From Planctomycetota bacterium (GTDB lineage Bacteria; Planctomycetota; UBA11346): DNA of 64,000 bases. Below the pieces are notes generated by a model. It saw only the letters and a list, made by a program, of their open reading frames with translations, was not told the DNA's origin and made no database searches. The DNA lies in assembly GCA_028280785.1 (NCBI GenBank), contig JANQLF010000055.1, positions 19,429-83,428 on the forward strand, read 5' to 3'. The position numbers and the translations under genes were made by a program. Of this stretch, positions 43,643 through 51,816 are shown in pieces; the stretch's first letter is position 1, and each line of letters begins with the position of its first letter.

Positions 43643-44463
43643 GCAGGATTATCTTCTTCACTCGTATTGTTGCCTGGTTCTGGGTTTGCTTCGGGCATGA
43701 AAACTTTTTTGACCGGAGCTGCAGGAGCAGACCCAGTGCTAACAGGCTTCACTTCTGATTTAGGAGCTACCTCAGGCTTTGTCACTTGCGCCTTTTTACG
43801 CTCAGGAAATAACAACGACTCAATACAACGTCCCACATCGGCCACCAATAACTCAATACGATTTCGTAACATGGTATAAAATATTAAAGCCGGTAGTGCG
43901 ACAATTAGTCCCATACACGTGGTCACTAATGCGCCAGAAATTCCGCCCGCTAACTCACCAGGATCAGAAACACCGCCTTGAACCGCGAGCACATTAAATG
44001 AAGTCATCATTCCAAATACCGTACCTAAAAGTCCCAACATAGGTGCGGTATTACCGATAAATAACAGATAGTCTGCACGGCGAAATAAATCGCCGCTATA
44101 ATGTGCCGCTTCTTCTTGTATGGCGACCTCACGATGTTCATCACTGGCCTCGACACCTGCACGTACCGTACTCGCCATAAGACTAGGGTTTTCCTGGCTC
44201 CAATGCAGCAGTGCGCCCTGGTCATTCAACGCATGTCTATGACCATAGCGTTCGCGCAAATCTTCAATGCTCTGGTGTTCCTGGCGTAAACGTAGATATA
44301 ACTGTAATGCTAATGTTATGCACACTATACTTACTAAAATAATGGTATAGGCGACAATGCCGCCATCATTAACCATCGACATAATGGGAACACCCTCATT
44401 TGGATCAGCATCCGCAGCTGAAAGCCCAGTCATAGCAATAAGTAGAATTCCTATACGTAACAT
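43639..44463 (-). CDS. ExbB/TolQ/MotA-family proton-channel protein
   Basis: ATG at 44463 is chosen, with AAGGAG 5 bases upstream; GTG at 44469 is also in frame. The 274-residue protein starts with a possible signal sequence, then has membrane helices near 33-52, 132-152 and 170-195. The family motif APMLGLLGTVFGMMTSF lies near 140-156, followed by GGISGALVTTCMGLIVALPALIFY. The C-terminus is a long Pro/Ala/Glu-rich tail (after 220) that is absent from typical ExbB. It should form the proton channel with the two ExbD proteins. Two base pairs separate it from the preceding stop codon. Confidence 0.92.
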   Translation of the reverse strand: MLRIGILLIAMTGLSAADADPNEGVPIMSMVNDGGIVAYTIILVSIVCITLALQLYLRLRQEHQSIEDLRERYGHRHALNDQGALLHWSQENPSLMASTVRAGVEASDEHREVAIQEEAAHYSGDLFRRADYLLFIGNTAPMLGLLGTVFGMMTSFNVLAVQGGVSDPGELAGGISGALVTTCMGLIVALPALIFYTMLRNRIELLVADVGRCIESLLFPERKKAQVTKPEVAPKSEVKPVSTGSAPAAPVKKVFMPEANPEPGNNTSEEDNPA

Positions 44464-44465
44464 AA

Positions 44466-45413
44466 TCACTCCTTACTGAGTAAGTCCTTTTTTAAATTAG
44501 TAATTAATTCAGCGATTGTATGTGCATCATCTTCGGACACATGCTGAACTGCATTTTGTGCCAATAAAAGAAAGCCTATTCGCTTAACATTATCAACCTC
44601 TGGATCGATGCCTACTTTTAATGCCTGTAACGCAGCCTTATCATATGCACCTTGCATGTTCATGGTTTGGATTTTTAGATATTGAAACAGGTGTGTTAAT
44701 TGTAGCTGCTTATGTTTGGTGCTTAATGCCCGCTTAGTTTTAGTAAGCACGAACATTTGATCGAGTAATTGAAGCACCTCATGCTGCTCCACTTCTTTAT
44801 CCAATTCATGGAGTTTACGTATTGCCTGTACCTTGTCACCCTGACCATTAACCACATACATACAAGCCAAAGCCAACGCACAACGTTTGCGAGCTAATTT
44901 ATATTTAGAATATTTTATCTTTCTTAACCAAAGCTTTTCTAATTGGCTAAAGCGCTCCTTAGATTCTAGGGCTATGAATAAATCAATCACCTGAATAAAA
45001 TCTTGGCGCTCGTAGCGCGTCACTTCGTGGCAAAGATCTACCAATTGAGCATCCTGCCCGAGCTGGCGCAAACAATAAACCATAGTTTTGACCTGGCGAA
45101 AACTCCCACCATTTTTCAAAGCTCGCATATCTTTATAGAGTTTGTTATAGACATGCACATATGCCCCATTGCGCATATGTTGTGAAATTGAGCCCCAATT
45201 AGTTGAATCGGTGTAACGCTTGCGCACAACTATGCTTTGTGGGAATTTGAATATTTCACCATCCTTCTTTTTGACGATGACCAATAATGGTGTGTCCTCG
45301 ATAATTGTACCAAAGACGCGCTCACCATCAGCAAGAACCACCACATCTTCTTCCTGAGCCGATAAGCACACGAATATCAAACAAGTAAGAAAACCGAAAA
45401 TAAATATTTTCAC
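44466..45413 (-). CDS. Secreted protein of unknown function in ExbBD/vWA operon
   Basis: The start is GTG at 45413, overlapping the vWA gene by 4 bp (GTGA). The 315-residue protein has a signal peptide (CLIFVCLSAQEE, cut near residue 19), a small beta-rich N-terminal part (VVVLADGERVFGTIIEDTPLLVIVKKKDGEIFKF) and then helical sequence to the end. The beta part resembles small SH3-like or LSM-like barrels, but I cannot name a family. Together with the solenoid protein it is a candidate periplasmic partner of the proton-channel complex. Confidence 0.6.
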   Translation of the reverse strand: MKIFIFGFLTCLIFVCLSAQEEDVVVLADGERVFGTIIEDTPLLVIVKKKDGEIFKFPQSIVVRKRYTDSTNWGSISQHMRNGAYVHVYNKLYKDMRALKNGGSFRQVKTMVYCLRQLGQDAQLVDLCHEVTRYERQDFIQVIDLFIALESKERFSQLEKLWLRKIKYSKYKLARKRCALALACMYVVNGQGDKVQAIRKLHELDKEVEQHEVLQLLDQMFVLTKTKRALSTKHKQLQLTHLFQYLKIQTMNMQGAYDKAALQALKVGIDPEVDNVKRIGFLLLAQNAVQHVSEDDAHTIAELITNLKKDLLSKE

Positions 45414-46342
45414 GGTTTATAATCTTTCATAGAGACAAATCGAAACTGGCCATAATTACGTTTAGACAGATCTCGAAGCAAAACGCGACCACTATTACCA
45501 AAACCAATACAATGAATTTGTATCTTACTTGATTTATTGCTTTCAGTAACCTTCTCAATAATTAATGGGTCAAACTCACCATCAGTCAAAAAATAAATGA
45601 CATCAGGTTCTAAGCTTAACGCACCCATTAATGCCGTTAACGGTTCTGTACTGCCCATAGCAACAATGCCATCAACCCAATTAAACACATCCTTATTTCG
45701 TCTGCGCGTTGCCCGAACTAAATCATGCCTTTTGTCCATTGATTTTGCATAACGAACCGTATTGCCACTGAAGAAATAGACGGCATAGCGCGACCCTCGT
45801 GGTAACGAATCAATACTGCGCTTTAATTCCGCCTTTGCCGCAGCCAGAAGTTTACCCTGCATACTGCCACTTTTATCAACGATGTAGACAAGTCGCTTAC
45901 CCTTGCCCTCCAGACCAAAAAAGGAAACCTGTCCACCACCGGCGTTAGAACCGCCACTTAATTGTCCTCCACCAGCATCACTCGCATTAAGACCGATCAA
46001 AACATCAGCCTCAGCTTGCGCTCGCGGAGCCTGCAAATCACTTAGTTCAATTGACTCATCCGTTTGCTGCGGCTGAACAACATTATGCGGTGATTGATTT
46101 TGCTGATGAAATTGCTGCTGATCTAAATAGGTCAGTTCTTGCTGCTCTTGGGCCTGACGCATAACTATATTTACTGCGTGTTCGTCTTCACCGCTTTCGC
46201 CAATCAAACCAACGCCGACACTGACAAAAGCTAAACATAATAAAATACCAGCATGCAATAAAATAGATGGCATCCAGGTACGCAAAATACTGAGCAGTGC
46301 AATCACAGCACCTTGCTTTTTCCAAGATGGTTTCTTAGTCAT
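45410..46342 (-). CDS. Membrane-anchored von Willebrand A domain protein
   Basis: This is the first gene of the six-gene operon. The 310-residue protein has one membrane helix at about 23-48, a Gln/Ala-rich linker (residues 55-125) with Gly-rich repeats AGGGQLSGGSNAGGGQ, then a vWA domain from about 150. The MIDAS metal site is DKSGSM at 156-161, with STEPLTALMGA and FLTDGEFDP as later ligands. This layout, anchor plus flexible linker plus end domain, is like TonB/TolA, but with vWA at the end. It would face the periplasm. A weak promoter and a palindrome lie upstream (46354-46382). Confidence 0.85.
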   Translation of the reverse strand: MTKKPSWKKQGAVIALLSILRTWMPSILLHAGILLCLAFVSVGVGLIGESGEDEHAVNIVMRQAQEQQELTYLDQQQFHQQNQSPHNVVQPQQTDESIELSDLQAPRAQAEADVLIGLNASDAGGGQLSGGSNAGGGQVSFFGLEGKGKRLVYIVDKSGSMQGKLLAAAKAELKRSIDSLPRGSRYAVYFFSGNTVRYAKSMDKRHDLVRATRRRNKDVFNWVDGIVAMGSTEPLTALMGALSLEPDVIYFLTDGEFDPLIIEKVTESNKSSKIQIHCIGFGNSGRVLLRDLSKRNYGQFRFVSMKDYKP

Positions 46343-46353
46343 TAACCGCTCTA

Positions 46354-46382
46354 TAAATATGGTGTAATCATCATGATGACAA
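46354..46382 (-). promoter_or_regulatory. Possible promoter with operator for the vWA/ExbBD operon
   Basis: On the minus strand TTGTCA (46377-46382) and TATTTA (46354-46359) are 17 bp apart. The spacer holds the 12-bp perfect palindrome TCATCATGATGA (46368-46379), which could be an operator. The -10 box is weak. Confidence 0.4.
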
Positions 46383-46473
46383 AGATTTGTGCATCATCCT
46401 GATAGACTAAGTCTACTGAGCCGATACCTAAGCAATCTACTTCAAGGCTAATGGAGTGTTTCAGCCAGGATGT

Positions 46474-47394
46474 CTAGCCATTTTCTGGCATAAACGTCGG
46501 AATAACAACGCCATTTGGGCGATCGGTGTTTGGTGGATTAAAGGCCTGAATCACATGCAATTCGCAGTTCTTAGCTTTAATTGCATACATTCCCTGCACC
46601 AATTCTTTATTATCAGCTGGGATAATCACCAACGGCGTCATACCGCGATAACGATTGAGTGATCGATAAATCAATGCCTTGGCAACCTCTGCATCCTGCA
46701 TAATGCCATGCCCAACTATATTTGATGCTGGGTGTTTCACCGATACTAACGCGCCTTTGATATCCCCATCATCATAGACTAACAGTTCCCAAATGTTATC
46801 CTGATCGCTGAGATAATATTGGTAATCTTTGCGCTTATTAAGGCCGTGTATGCTTAATTCTAAATCAACAATGGCCTCAAGATCCGATCCGGTTGCAGGA
46901 CGCGCATATTGATCGTTGGCATGAACTGGGATTCCGTCCGCCGGTACTTCAACCAGCATATCCTGATAGGGGAATAATGCCTGAAATCCATTTTTATTAT
47001 ATAAGGAGAATGAATCTAAATTCATTGTACTTGAAATAAGCCTGAGTTGCTTTCCAGCATCGAGTGATTTTTCAATAATAGCTTGTAATAATTTTTTCCC
47101 GAGTTGCTGGCCAAAATAATCAGGATGCACATTCATTATACCAAGTGAATCATGCGTTTCACGTGGATGATAAAAACAAGAAGCCGCTATCACTCCATCA
47201 ACATCAGCAACTAAACAAGAATTTGGATCTAAATCTTCATATACTTTACAAAATAACGCTTCCACATCTTCAACACTACATTGAAAAATTTCAAACCCGT
47301 ATTTATCCATATACCATTTATTGGTTGATGCATGAATAAGCGCAGCGACCTCAGACCATTCATCGCGCTGCATAGTGCGAATGCGTGTTGCCAT
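46474..47394 (-). CDS. GNAT-family acetyltransferase
   Basis: The 306-residue protein has a GNAT core in its first half: VADVDGVIAASCFYH, then the acetyl-CoA site MNVHPDYFGQQLGKKLLQAIIE near residues 90-111 and SLYNKNGFQALF. The second half (DLEAIVDLELSIHG to the end) looks like a second, degenerate GNAT domain, making a tandem protein. It is cytosolic and should acetylate an amine or protein. It lies 16 bp downstream of the second sulfatase gene, so the two are probably cotranscribed; acetylation of a desulfated amino sugar is one idea, not shown by sequence. Confidence 0.82.
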   Translation of the reverse strand: MATRIRTMQRDEWSEVAALIHASTNKWYMDKYGFEIFQCSVEDVEALFCKVYEDLDPNSCLVADVDGVIAASCFYHPRETHDSLGIMNVHPDYFGQQLGKKLLQAIIEKSLDAGKQLRLISSTMNLDSFSLYNKNGFQALFPYQDMLVEVPADGIPVHANDQYARPATGSDLEAIVDLELSIHGLNKRKDYQYYLSDQDNIWELLVYDDGDIKGALVSVKHPASNIVGHGIMQDAEVAKALIYRSLNRYRGMTPLVIIPADNKELVQGMYAIKAKNCELHVIQAFNPPNTDRPNGVVIPTFMPENG

Positions 47395-47410
47395 TGCTCA
47401 ATCCCCTGTC

Positions 47411-48748
47411 CTAAATGCCTGCTAAGTGACAATATCCTTGTCCACGAACATCATTATGTTCGTGGACCCATGTTTTCAGCAAGCTGCGATAGGACTCAAG
47501 GATTTCTTGCATGTCAGTATCTGCGGCTCGATTAACTTGTTCACCTGGATCCGATTCTAGATCGTAGAGCTCTTCATTCGCCTCTTCAAAAGCGTAAAGA
47601 TTATACTTATAGCGTTGTCCACAGATCATCCGACCACCGCGCGTTTGAGCGACAGTAAACTCGCGCCAGGATTGCGATGTCCCTTCGCACAAAGGCTTAA
47701 CGCTTAATCCCGGCAAAGATCCAGGAGCATTTATACCTGCAAAATCACATACACTCGGGATCAAATCTAATCCATTACAAATCATGTGTACTCTATCGAT
47801 GGTACCTGCATTGTTCCCGTCCGGTAAACGAACAATCAGCGGCACATGCACCGACTCTTCGTAAAAAGTACGCTTCATGGTCATCTGATGCGCACCGTCA
47901 TGGTCTCCATGATCAGAAGTTAGAATAACGACAGTGTTTTCCCTCAGACCACTTTCATCGATAGCATCTAAAACGCGTTGTATATAGCGATCCGTTTCCT
48001 GCATGTAGTAACGATAGGTATTACGAAATTGCTGCCAGATTGCTGCATCCCACTGACTCGCTTCTATACCGTAGCGACGATTTAAGCCTAACTCAAAAGA
48101 CTGTTCGTCGCCAAGCGTTCCCTTACGAAAGCCTTCAATCCAAGCTGATTCGTTTTCTGTTGGTGCATGATTTTCAGGCAACGCAACGTCTACATTAATG
48201 CTCGGCGCTTTGTTATCTTTCAATTCACCTAAAAAATTACAAATATCGTGTGGTTGATCGAATGAGGCCCAGAGAAAAAACGGTTGCTTGTGCTCTTCTT
48301 TAATAAAGTCGGCACAGGCTATCGCCCCTTCCTCACGAATATCACCACTTAAAAAACGAAATGAAAATTTATCAGCCATGTCTTGGTTAAAACCATATGG
48401 CCCTTCAATGTGCCACTTCCCTCCATAGGCGGTTTGGTAGCCGTTTTCTGTTAATAATTCGCCAAGCGTTGGCGTAGAAATGTGGTCATGCACTTTTGGC
48501 GTACCTGCAACATAACCTTTATAATTATCCTCCATCTCAGCAAAGTGATGGGGCATGATACCGCTTATAAAACTATAACGAGCGGGAACACAGAGCGGAT
48601 TGGTCGTATAGCATTTATCAAAGCGAATACCTTCTGCTGCAAGCTGATCACATGCCGGCGTTTTGATAAACTGCTCACCAGCACAGCTCATCATTCGCCA
48701 ATGTTGCTGATCAGTTGTTATAAAAACAATATTTGGTTTATCGATCAT
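47411..48748 (-). CDS. Sulfatase (S1 type), no signal peptide
   Basis: The 445-residue protein is a formylglycine sulfatase with the metal site PNIVFITTDQQHW, activation motif Cys53-V-P-A-R followed by YSFISGI (Cys53 to formylglycine), and LTSDHGDHDGAHQMTMKRTFYEES. CxPAR is a known variant of CxPSR. It has no signal peptide and should be cytosolic. It is a paralogue of the protein at 4762-6120, and also lacks export signals. It lies 16 bp upstream of the GNAT gene. The substrate is a sulfate ester, probably of a sugar. Confidence 0.9.
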   Translation of the reverse strand: MIDKPNIVFITTDQQHWRMMSCAGEQFIKTPACDQLAAEGIRFDKCYTTNPLCVPARYSFISGIMPHHFAEMEDNYKGYVAGTPKVHDHISTPTLGELLTENGYQTAYGGKWHIEGPYGFNQDMADKFSFRFLSGDIREEGAIACADFIKEEHKQPFFLWASFDQPHDICNFLGELKDNKAPSINVDVALPENHAPTENESAWIEGFRKGTLGDEQSFELGLNRRYGIEASQWDAAIWQQFRNTYRYYMQETDRYIQRVLDAIDESGLRENTVVILTSDHGDHDGAHQMTMKRTFYEESVHVPLIVRLPDGNNAGTIDRVHMICNGLDLIPSVCDFAGINAPGSLPGLSVKPLCEGTSQSWREFTVAQTRGGRMICGQRYKYNLYAFEEANEELYDLESDPGEQVNRAADTDMQEILESYRSLLKTWVHEHNDVRGQGYCHLAGI

Positions 48749-48791
48749 TTTAAAAACTTACTTTGTTAAAGGAAATGTAAAATTAGATAAT

Positions 48792-49430
48792 TCACCAATT
48801 GACCCCAATAAACATCGCAAACATATCATAATCTGCCTCCAATACTTCATTATTATCTCGATAATGCCCGTCAAATAAATGCCTATACACAAGACCAAGA
48901 TAAACGGGCATCTCTGATTCCGGAGTTGCAAGAAATCCAATTTCAGCATAGGTCCCATCAGTTTTATCCTCAAAAACTATGCTGTCATCATCCTTTATTT
49001 TCAAATCGAGGTATGATCTACCTATACCAATAAATGGAGTAAACTCGTTATGTTCAAAGTCTTCGTAATCAATAAAATACTTTCTTAACCCAAAAGAGGT
49101 TTCGGTAATATTACTTTGTGTTGGGTACTGTTTCTTCACATCATCGAAATCATTGTGCCAAATAATTGCGAGTGACAAATGAACTGGGAAGGCTGAGGGG
49201 AACCCAATATCGCCATGGAATCCAAACGATCCGGGATGATGGATAGGGTCGAGGTCACTATCAAGAATAGAGCCGCCAGCGATTACACTAAAATGAAAAT
49301 CTATTTCTGTGTGCTCAAATACCCACTCACCACCATCTACAGCAAATCCATTTAAAATACAACTGCATACAAGAATTATACCTATAAACATTTTATCATT
49401 CGATTTCTCGATCCCTTCAAGCATTCTCAT
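48792..49430 (-). CDS. Small outer-membrane beta-barrel-like protein
   Basis: The 212-residue frame starts with ATG at 49430, overlapping the esterase-like gene by 4 bp; ATG at 49391 would give a more normal signal peptide. A signal sequence (FIGIILVCSCILNGFA) is followed by amphipathic beta-strands alternating with short acidic turns: FHFSVIAGGSI, SLAIIWHNDF, FTPFIGIGRSYLDL, TYAEIGFLATP, VYLGLVYRHL, and a final FAMFIGVNW with an aromatic end. This is the pattern of an eight-stranded outer-membrane barrel. No family is named. AT-rich relative to neighbours. Confidence 0.6.
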   Translation of the reverse strand: MRMLEGIEKSNDKMFIGIILVCSCILNGFAVDGGEWVFEHTEIDFHFSVIAGGSILDSDLDPIHHPGSFGFHGDIGFPSAFPVHLSLAIIWHNDFDDVKKQYPTQSNITETSFGLRKYFIDYEDFEHNEFTPFIGIGRSYLDLKIKDDDSIVFEDKTDGTYAEIGFLATPESEMPVYLGLVYRHLFDGHYRDNNEVLEADYDMFAMFIGVNW

Positions 49431-50917
49431 TCACCAAATAAGCCTGATTCTTTTTCATAAACCGGCAATAAAACGAGTAATTCATTGGCCTCACGCTTCT
49501 CAGGAGCATCACCTACGGATGCAATGAGTTTTTCTAGCGCAGCCCGTGTCTTATTAGTTGCCTTTTCGTCTTTAATGCCTTTGCCTGACCAAATGCTCAT
49601 GCGAATGCCAATTAAGTCTTTCTGTGCCTTCATGCGCTCCTTACTTGGTTTCTTAGATTCTTTAACTAATTTTTCAAAGAATTTTAGGCTATTTTTAAAT
49701 AGATCACCGCCCTTATCCTTCATTGCTTTACCAAAACGTTTCTCACCGTCAGCACACAGCATATAGGCCTGATAAGCACGGTCATTATATTCACATTGAT
49801 CAAGCAAGGTGATTTGTTCTACCATTTGACGTTCGCTAATTTCATCAATTCCACGTAGACACCATTTCATAAGGCGTATCGACTTTTGTTTTTTCGCTAA
49901 TTTACCTGCTTCTTTGAACGCTATTCCTGCCTGACTATAGTGACCTTGATATAATAATTGCCAAGCTGCTTCAGCTTTTTTTAATGCGTCGCCTTCCAAG
50001 TCCTCTAAACGTTGGCGTGCTTTTTTGCCTAATTCATGATTTGGACCCAGTGTTGCCACCGACGCCAATAAATTACAACCTGGCTCCATTCCATTTTTTC
50101 CAGCAGCTATGAGTTTTTCAGCTTCAGCAAGCCAGACATCGGCATTTTTCTTCGCGCTAAAACTGTCGTACCACTTCACCATTTCGACTTTCATCTTTGG
50201 TCCGACTTGGTGACCGACCCCTGGTTCTTCAAAATAGGTAACATCATATTTTAAGCCGCCTAATGTCGCGTTGGCACGCTTGGCAGAATCATAGTTCATG
50301 TCATTAGTTCCCGCGGCAACAAAAACCGAATTTCCTTCAAACCATTTATACACGGGGTTACCCCGAATACCGGCACCGGTAATGACAAAATGAGTCGAAA
50401 TATTGCGGAAGCGTGTAGTCATCGCCTCACTCGTTGCACTCCAACCCGCCGCAGAGAAACCCCCGACAAAAATACGCTTTTGATCTATTTTAAAATGTTT
50501 CTGCAGCCAATAAACAGTTGCCGGAATATGATAAGCTCCTGTCACAGTTAATTTAAAATTTGCTTCATGATCAGGATCTTTTAACGACCACGAAATACCT
50601 AAGACAATAGCATCACCACTGGTCATATTTTTCATAAACCAATGACTCGGTGCTCCATTCTGTGGCTGAAATGCGATAGCTAAGGGATAACTGCGCTCTG
50701 GGTCATAGGAGTCCGGCAAATAGAGCACATTATACAATGGCTCACCATTTGGATAGGCATAAAAGTCCTTAAAAAACGGTAAGCGAAATTGATTGCCTTG
50801 ACCACCCTCGCTAAATGACTTTGGATCAGGCCATTCAGGCCAGACATCTTCCGCTGAAGACAATTGAATACAGACAGTTATACAAATGAGTGTTATGAGC
50901 GTTTTGAGAGCATGCAT
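49427..50917 (-). CDS. Secreted alpha/beta-hydrolase (esterase/PHB-depolymerase-like) with helical tail
   Basis: The 496-residue protein has a signal peptide (cut near residue 22). Residues 60-250 form an alpha/beta hydrolase with nucleophile Ser155 in VGGFSAAGW, Asp206 in AAGTNDMNY and His236 in PGVGHQVGP. The nucleophile elbow is G-F-S-A-A-G, a variant of GxSxG. The fold recalls polyhydroxybutyrate depolymerases and feruloyl esterases (NVLYLPDSYDPERSYPLAIAF). Residues 260-490 are helical, TPR-like. It should hydrolyse an ester in the periplasm or outside. A 4-bp overlap links it to the barrel protein downstream. Confidence 0.75.
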   Translation of the reverse strand: MHALKTLITLICITVCIQLSSAEDVWPEWPDPKSFSEGGQGNQFRLPFFKDFYAYPNGEPLYNVLYLPDSYDPERSYPLAIAFQPQNGAPSHWFMKNMTSGDAIVLGISWSLKDPDHEANFKLTVTGAYHIPATVYWLQKHFKIDQKRIFVGGFSAAGWSATSEAMTTRFRNISTHFVITGAGIRGNPVYKWFEGNSVFVAAGTNDMNYDSAKRANATLGGLKYDVTYFEEPGVGHQVGPKMKVEMVKWYDSFSAKKNADVWLAEAEKLIAAGKNGMEPGCNLLASVATLGPNHELGKKARQRLEDLEGDALKKAEAAWQLLYQGHYSQAGIAFKEAGKLAKKQKSIRLMKWCLRGIDEISERQMVEQITLLDQCEYNDRAYQAYMLCADGEKRFGKAMKDKGGDLFKNSLKFFEKLVKESKKPSKERMKAQKDLIGIRMSIWSGKGIKDEKATNKTRAALEKLIASVGDAPEKREANELLVLLPVYEKESGLFGE

Positions 50918-51001
50918 ATATCGACCCTTATGGTCATTACGCTACGCTCTACCACATAGGCATCAAGAACAGAATACAGTGTTTAGTTGCAGACAAGTAG
51001 T

Positions 51002-51772
51002 CTACATAGCCGTGCCGGCTTTGGGCTTCCAGGTAATATTTCCTGTGGATTGCTCGTTATTGCCCTTTTTCTCATGATGCTTGCCTTCAAAAGAGCCTTT
51101 CGTCGCCGTACCTTCGAAACCAAACTTACGATTCGGCTGATCATCTGCCGTAACCGTGCCCATTAATTTACCATTGAGGACATTTCCTTCAGCAGTGCCA
51201 CTATAAATGTGATCCTTGTTGTTCCATTTAAATGAAAAATCGACTTTATACTTCCCTGGCGCAGTTTCATTAAACACAGCCGTAACCGTATGTGTTCTTC
51301 CTGCTTGCGCTGACCAATTATAGGTGCCCTCGATAGTGAAATTAGCTACTTTTTTACCCTTACCACCAACAGGCTCGGCGAATTCAGCAGTTGCTTTCCA
51401 GGTAAGCGTTCCTTTAGCAACGGTCTTTTTACCATCCTTTTTGGTTATTTTCCCTTTAAATGCACCTGACTTAAAATTACCTTTAATAGACAGAACATCA
51501 TCTTCATTATCTTTCGGTGAGACTTCTGCCTTAAACGATCCACTCTTCAAACTACCTTTTGCCTCACCGCTCAGCGTTTTTTCCTGACCGTCAACAACAG
51601 TATAGAAGGTCATAGCGTATTTCTTTTTACTTTCGCCGTGGGTGAGCTTCACTTTAAACTTTTGCTCATTATCGCCTTCTTCCCACACAATGCTGCCTTC
51701 AGCCAGGTAAGCATCCTCAGCTTGAAGACTCAAAGCTGTGAGTAACAAAACGATCAAAGACAGTAAACGCAT
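51002..51772 (-). CDS. Secreted beta-rich protein with two tandem repeats
   Basis: ATG at 51772 has GAGGAG upstream; the longer frame to 51823 has no support. The 256-residue product has a signal peptide (LLTALSLQAEDA). The mature part holds two similar halves of about 105 residues: the first contains EGSIVWEEG, KGSLKSGSFKAEV, KGNFKSGAFKGKI and TLTWK; the second contains EGTYNWSA, EGNVLNGKLMGTV, EGTATKGSFEGKH and NITWK. This suggests an internal duplication of a beta-sandwich or barrel. No family is recognised. It lies 44 bp downstream of the third PhyH gene and may be cotranscribed with it. Confidence 0.6.
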   Translation of the reverse strand: MRLLSLIVLLLTALSLQAEDAYLAEGSIVWEEGDNEQKFKVKLTHGESKKKYAMTFYTVVDGQEKTLSGEAKGSLKSGSFKAEVSPKDNEDDVLSIKGNFKSGAFKGKITKKDGKKTVAKGTLTWKATAEFAEPVGGKGKKVANFTIEGTYNWSAQAGRTHTVTAVFNETAPGKYKVDFSFKWNNKDHIYSGTAEGNVLNGKLMGTVTADDQPNRKFGFEGTATKGSFEGKHHEKKGNNEQSTGNITWKPKAGTAM

Positions 51773-51816
51773 GGCAAAAGCTCCTCTATTGAACTTTTGC
51801 CATTCTAAGCCTTTCT

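Noticed and set aside
40396..46342. Zorya-type anti-phage system built on a MotA-like and ExbD-like pair
   Set aside because: The ExbD proteins lack the OmpA-like peptidoglycan domain of ZorB, and no helicase, nuclease or ZorC/ZorE-like gene is present; the vWA and helical-repeat partners do not fit.
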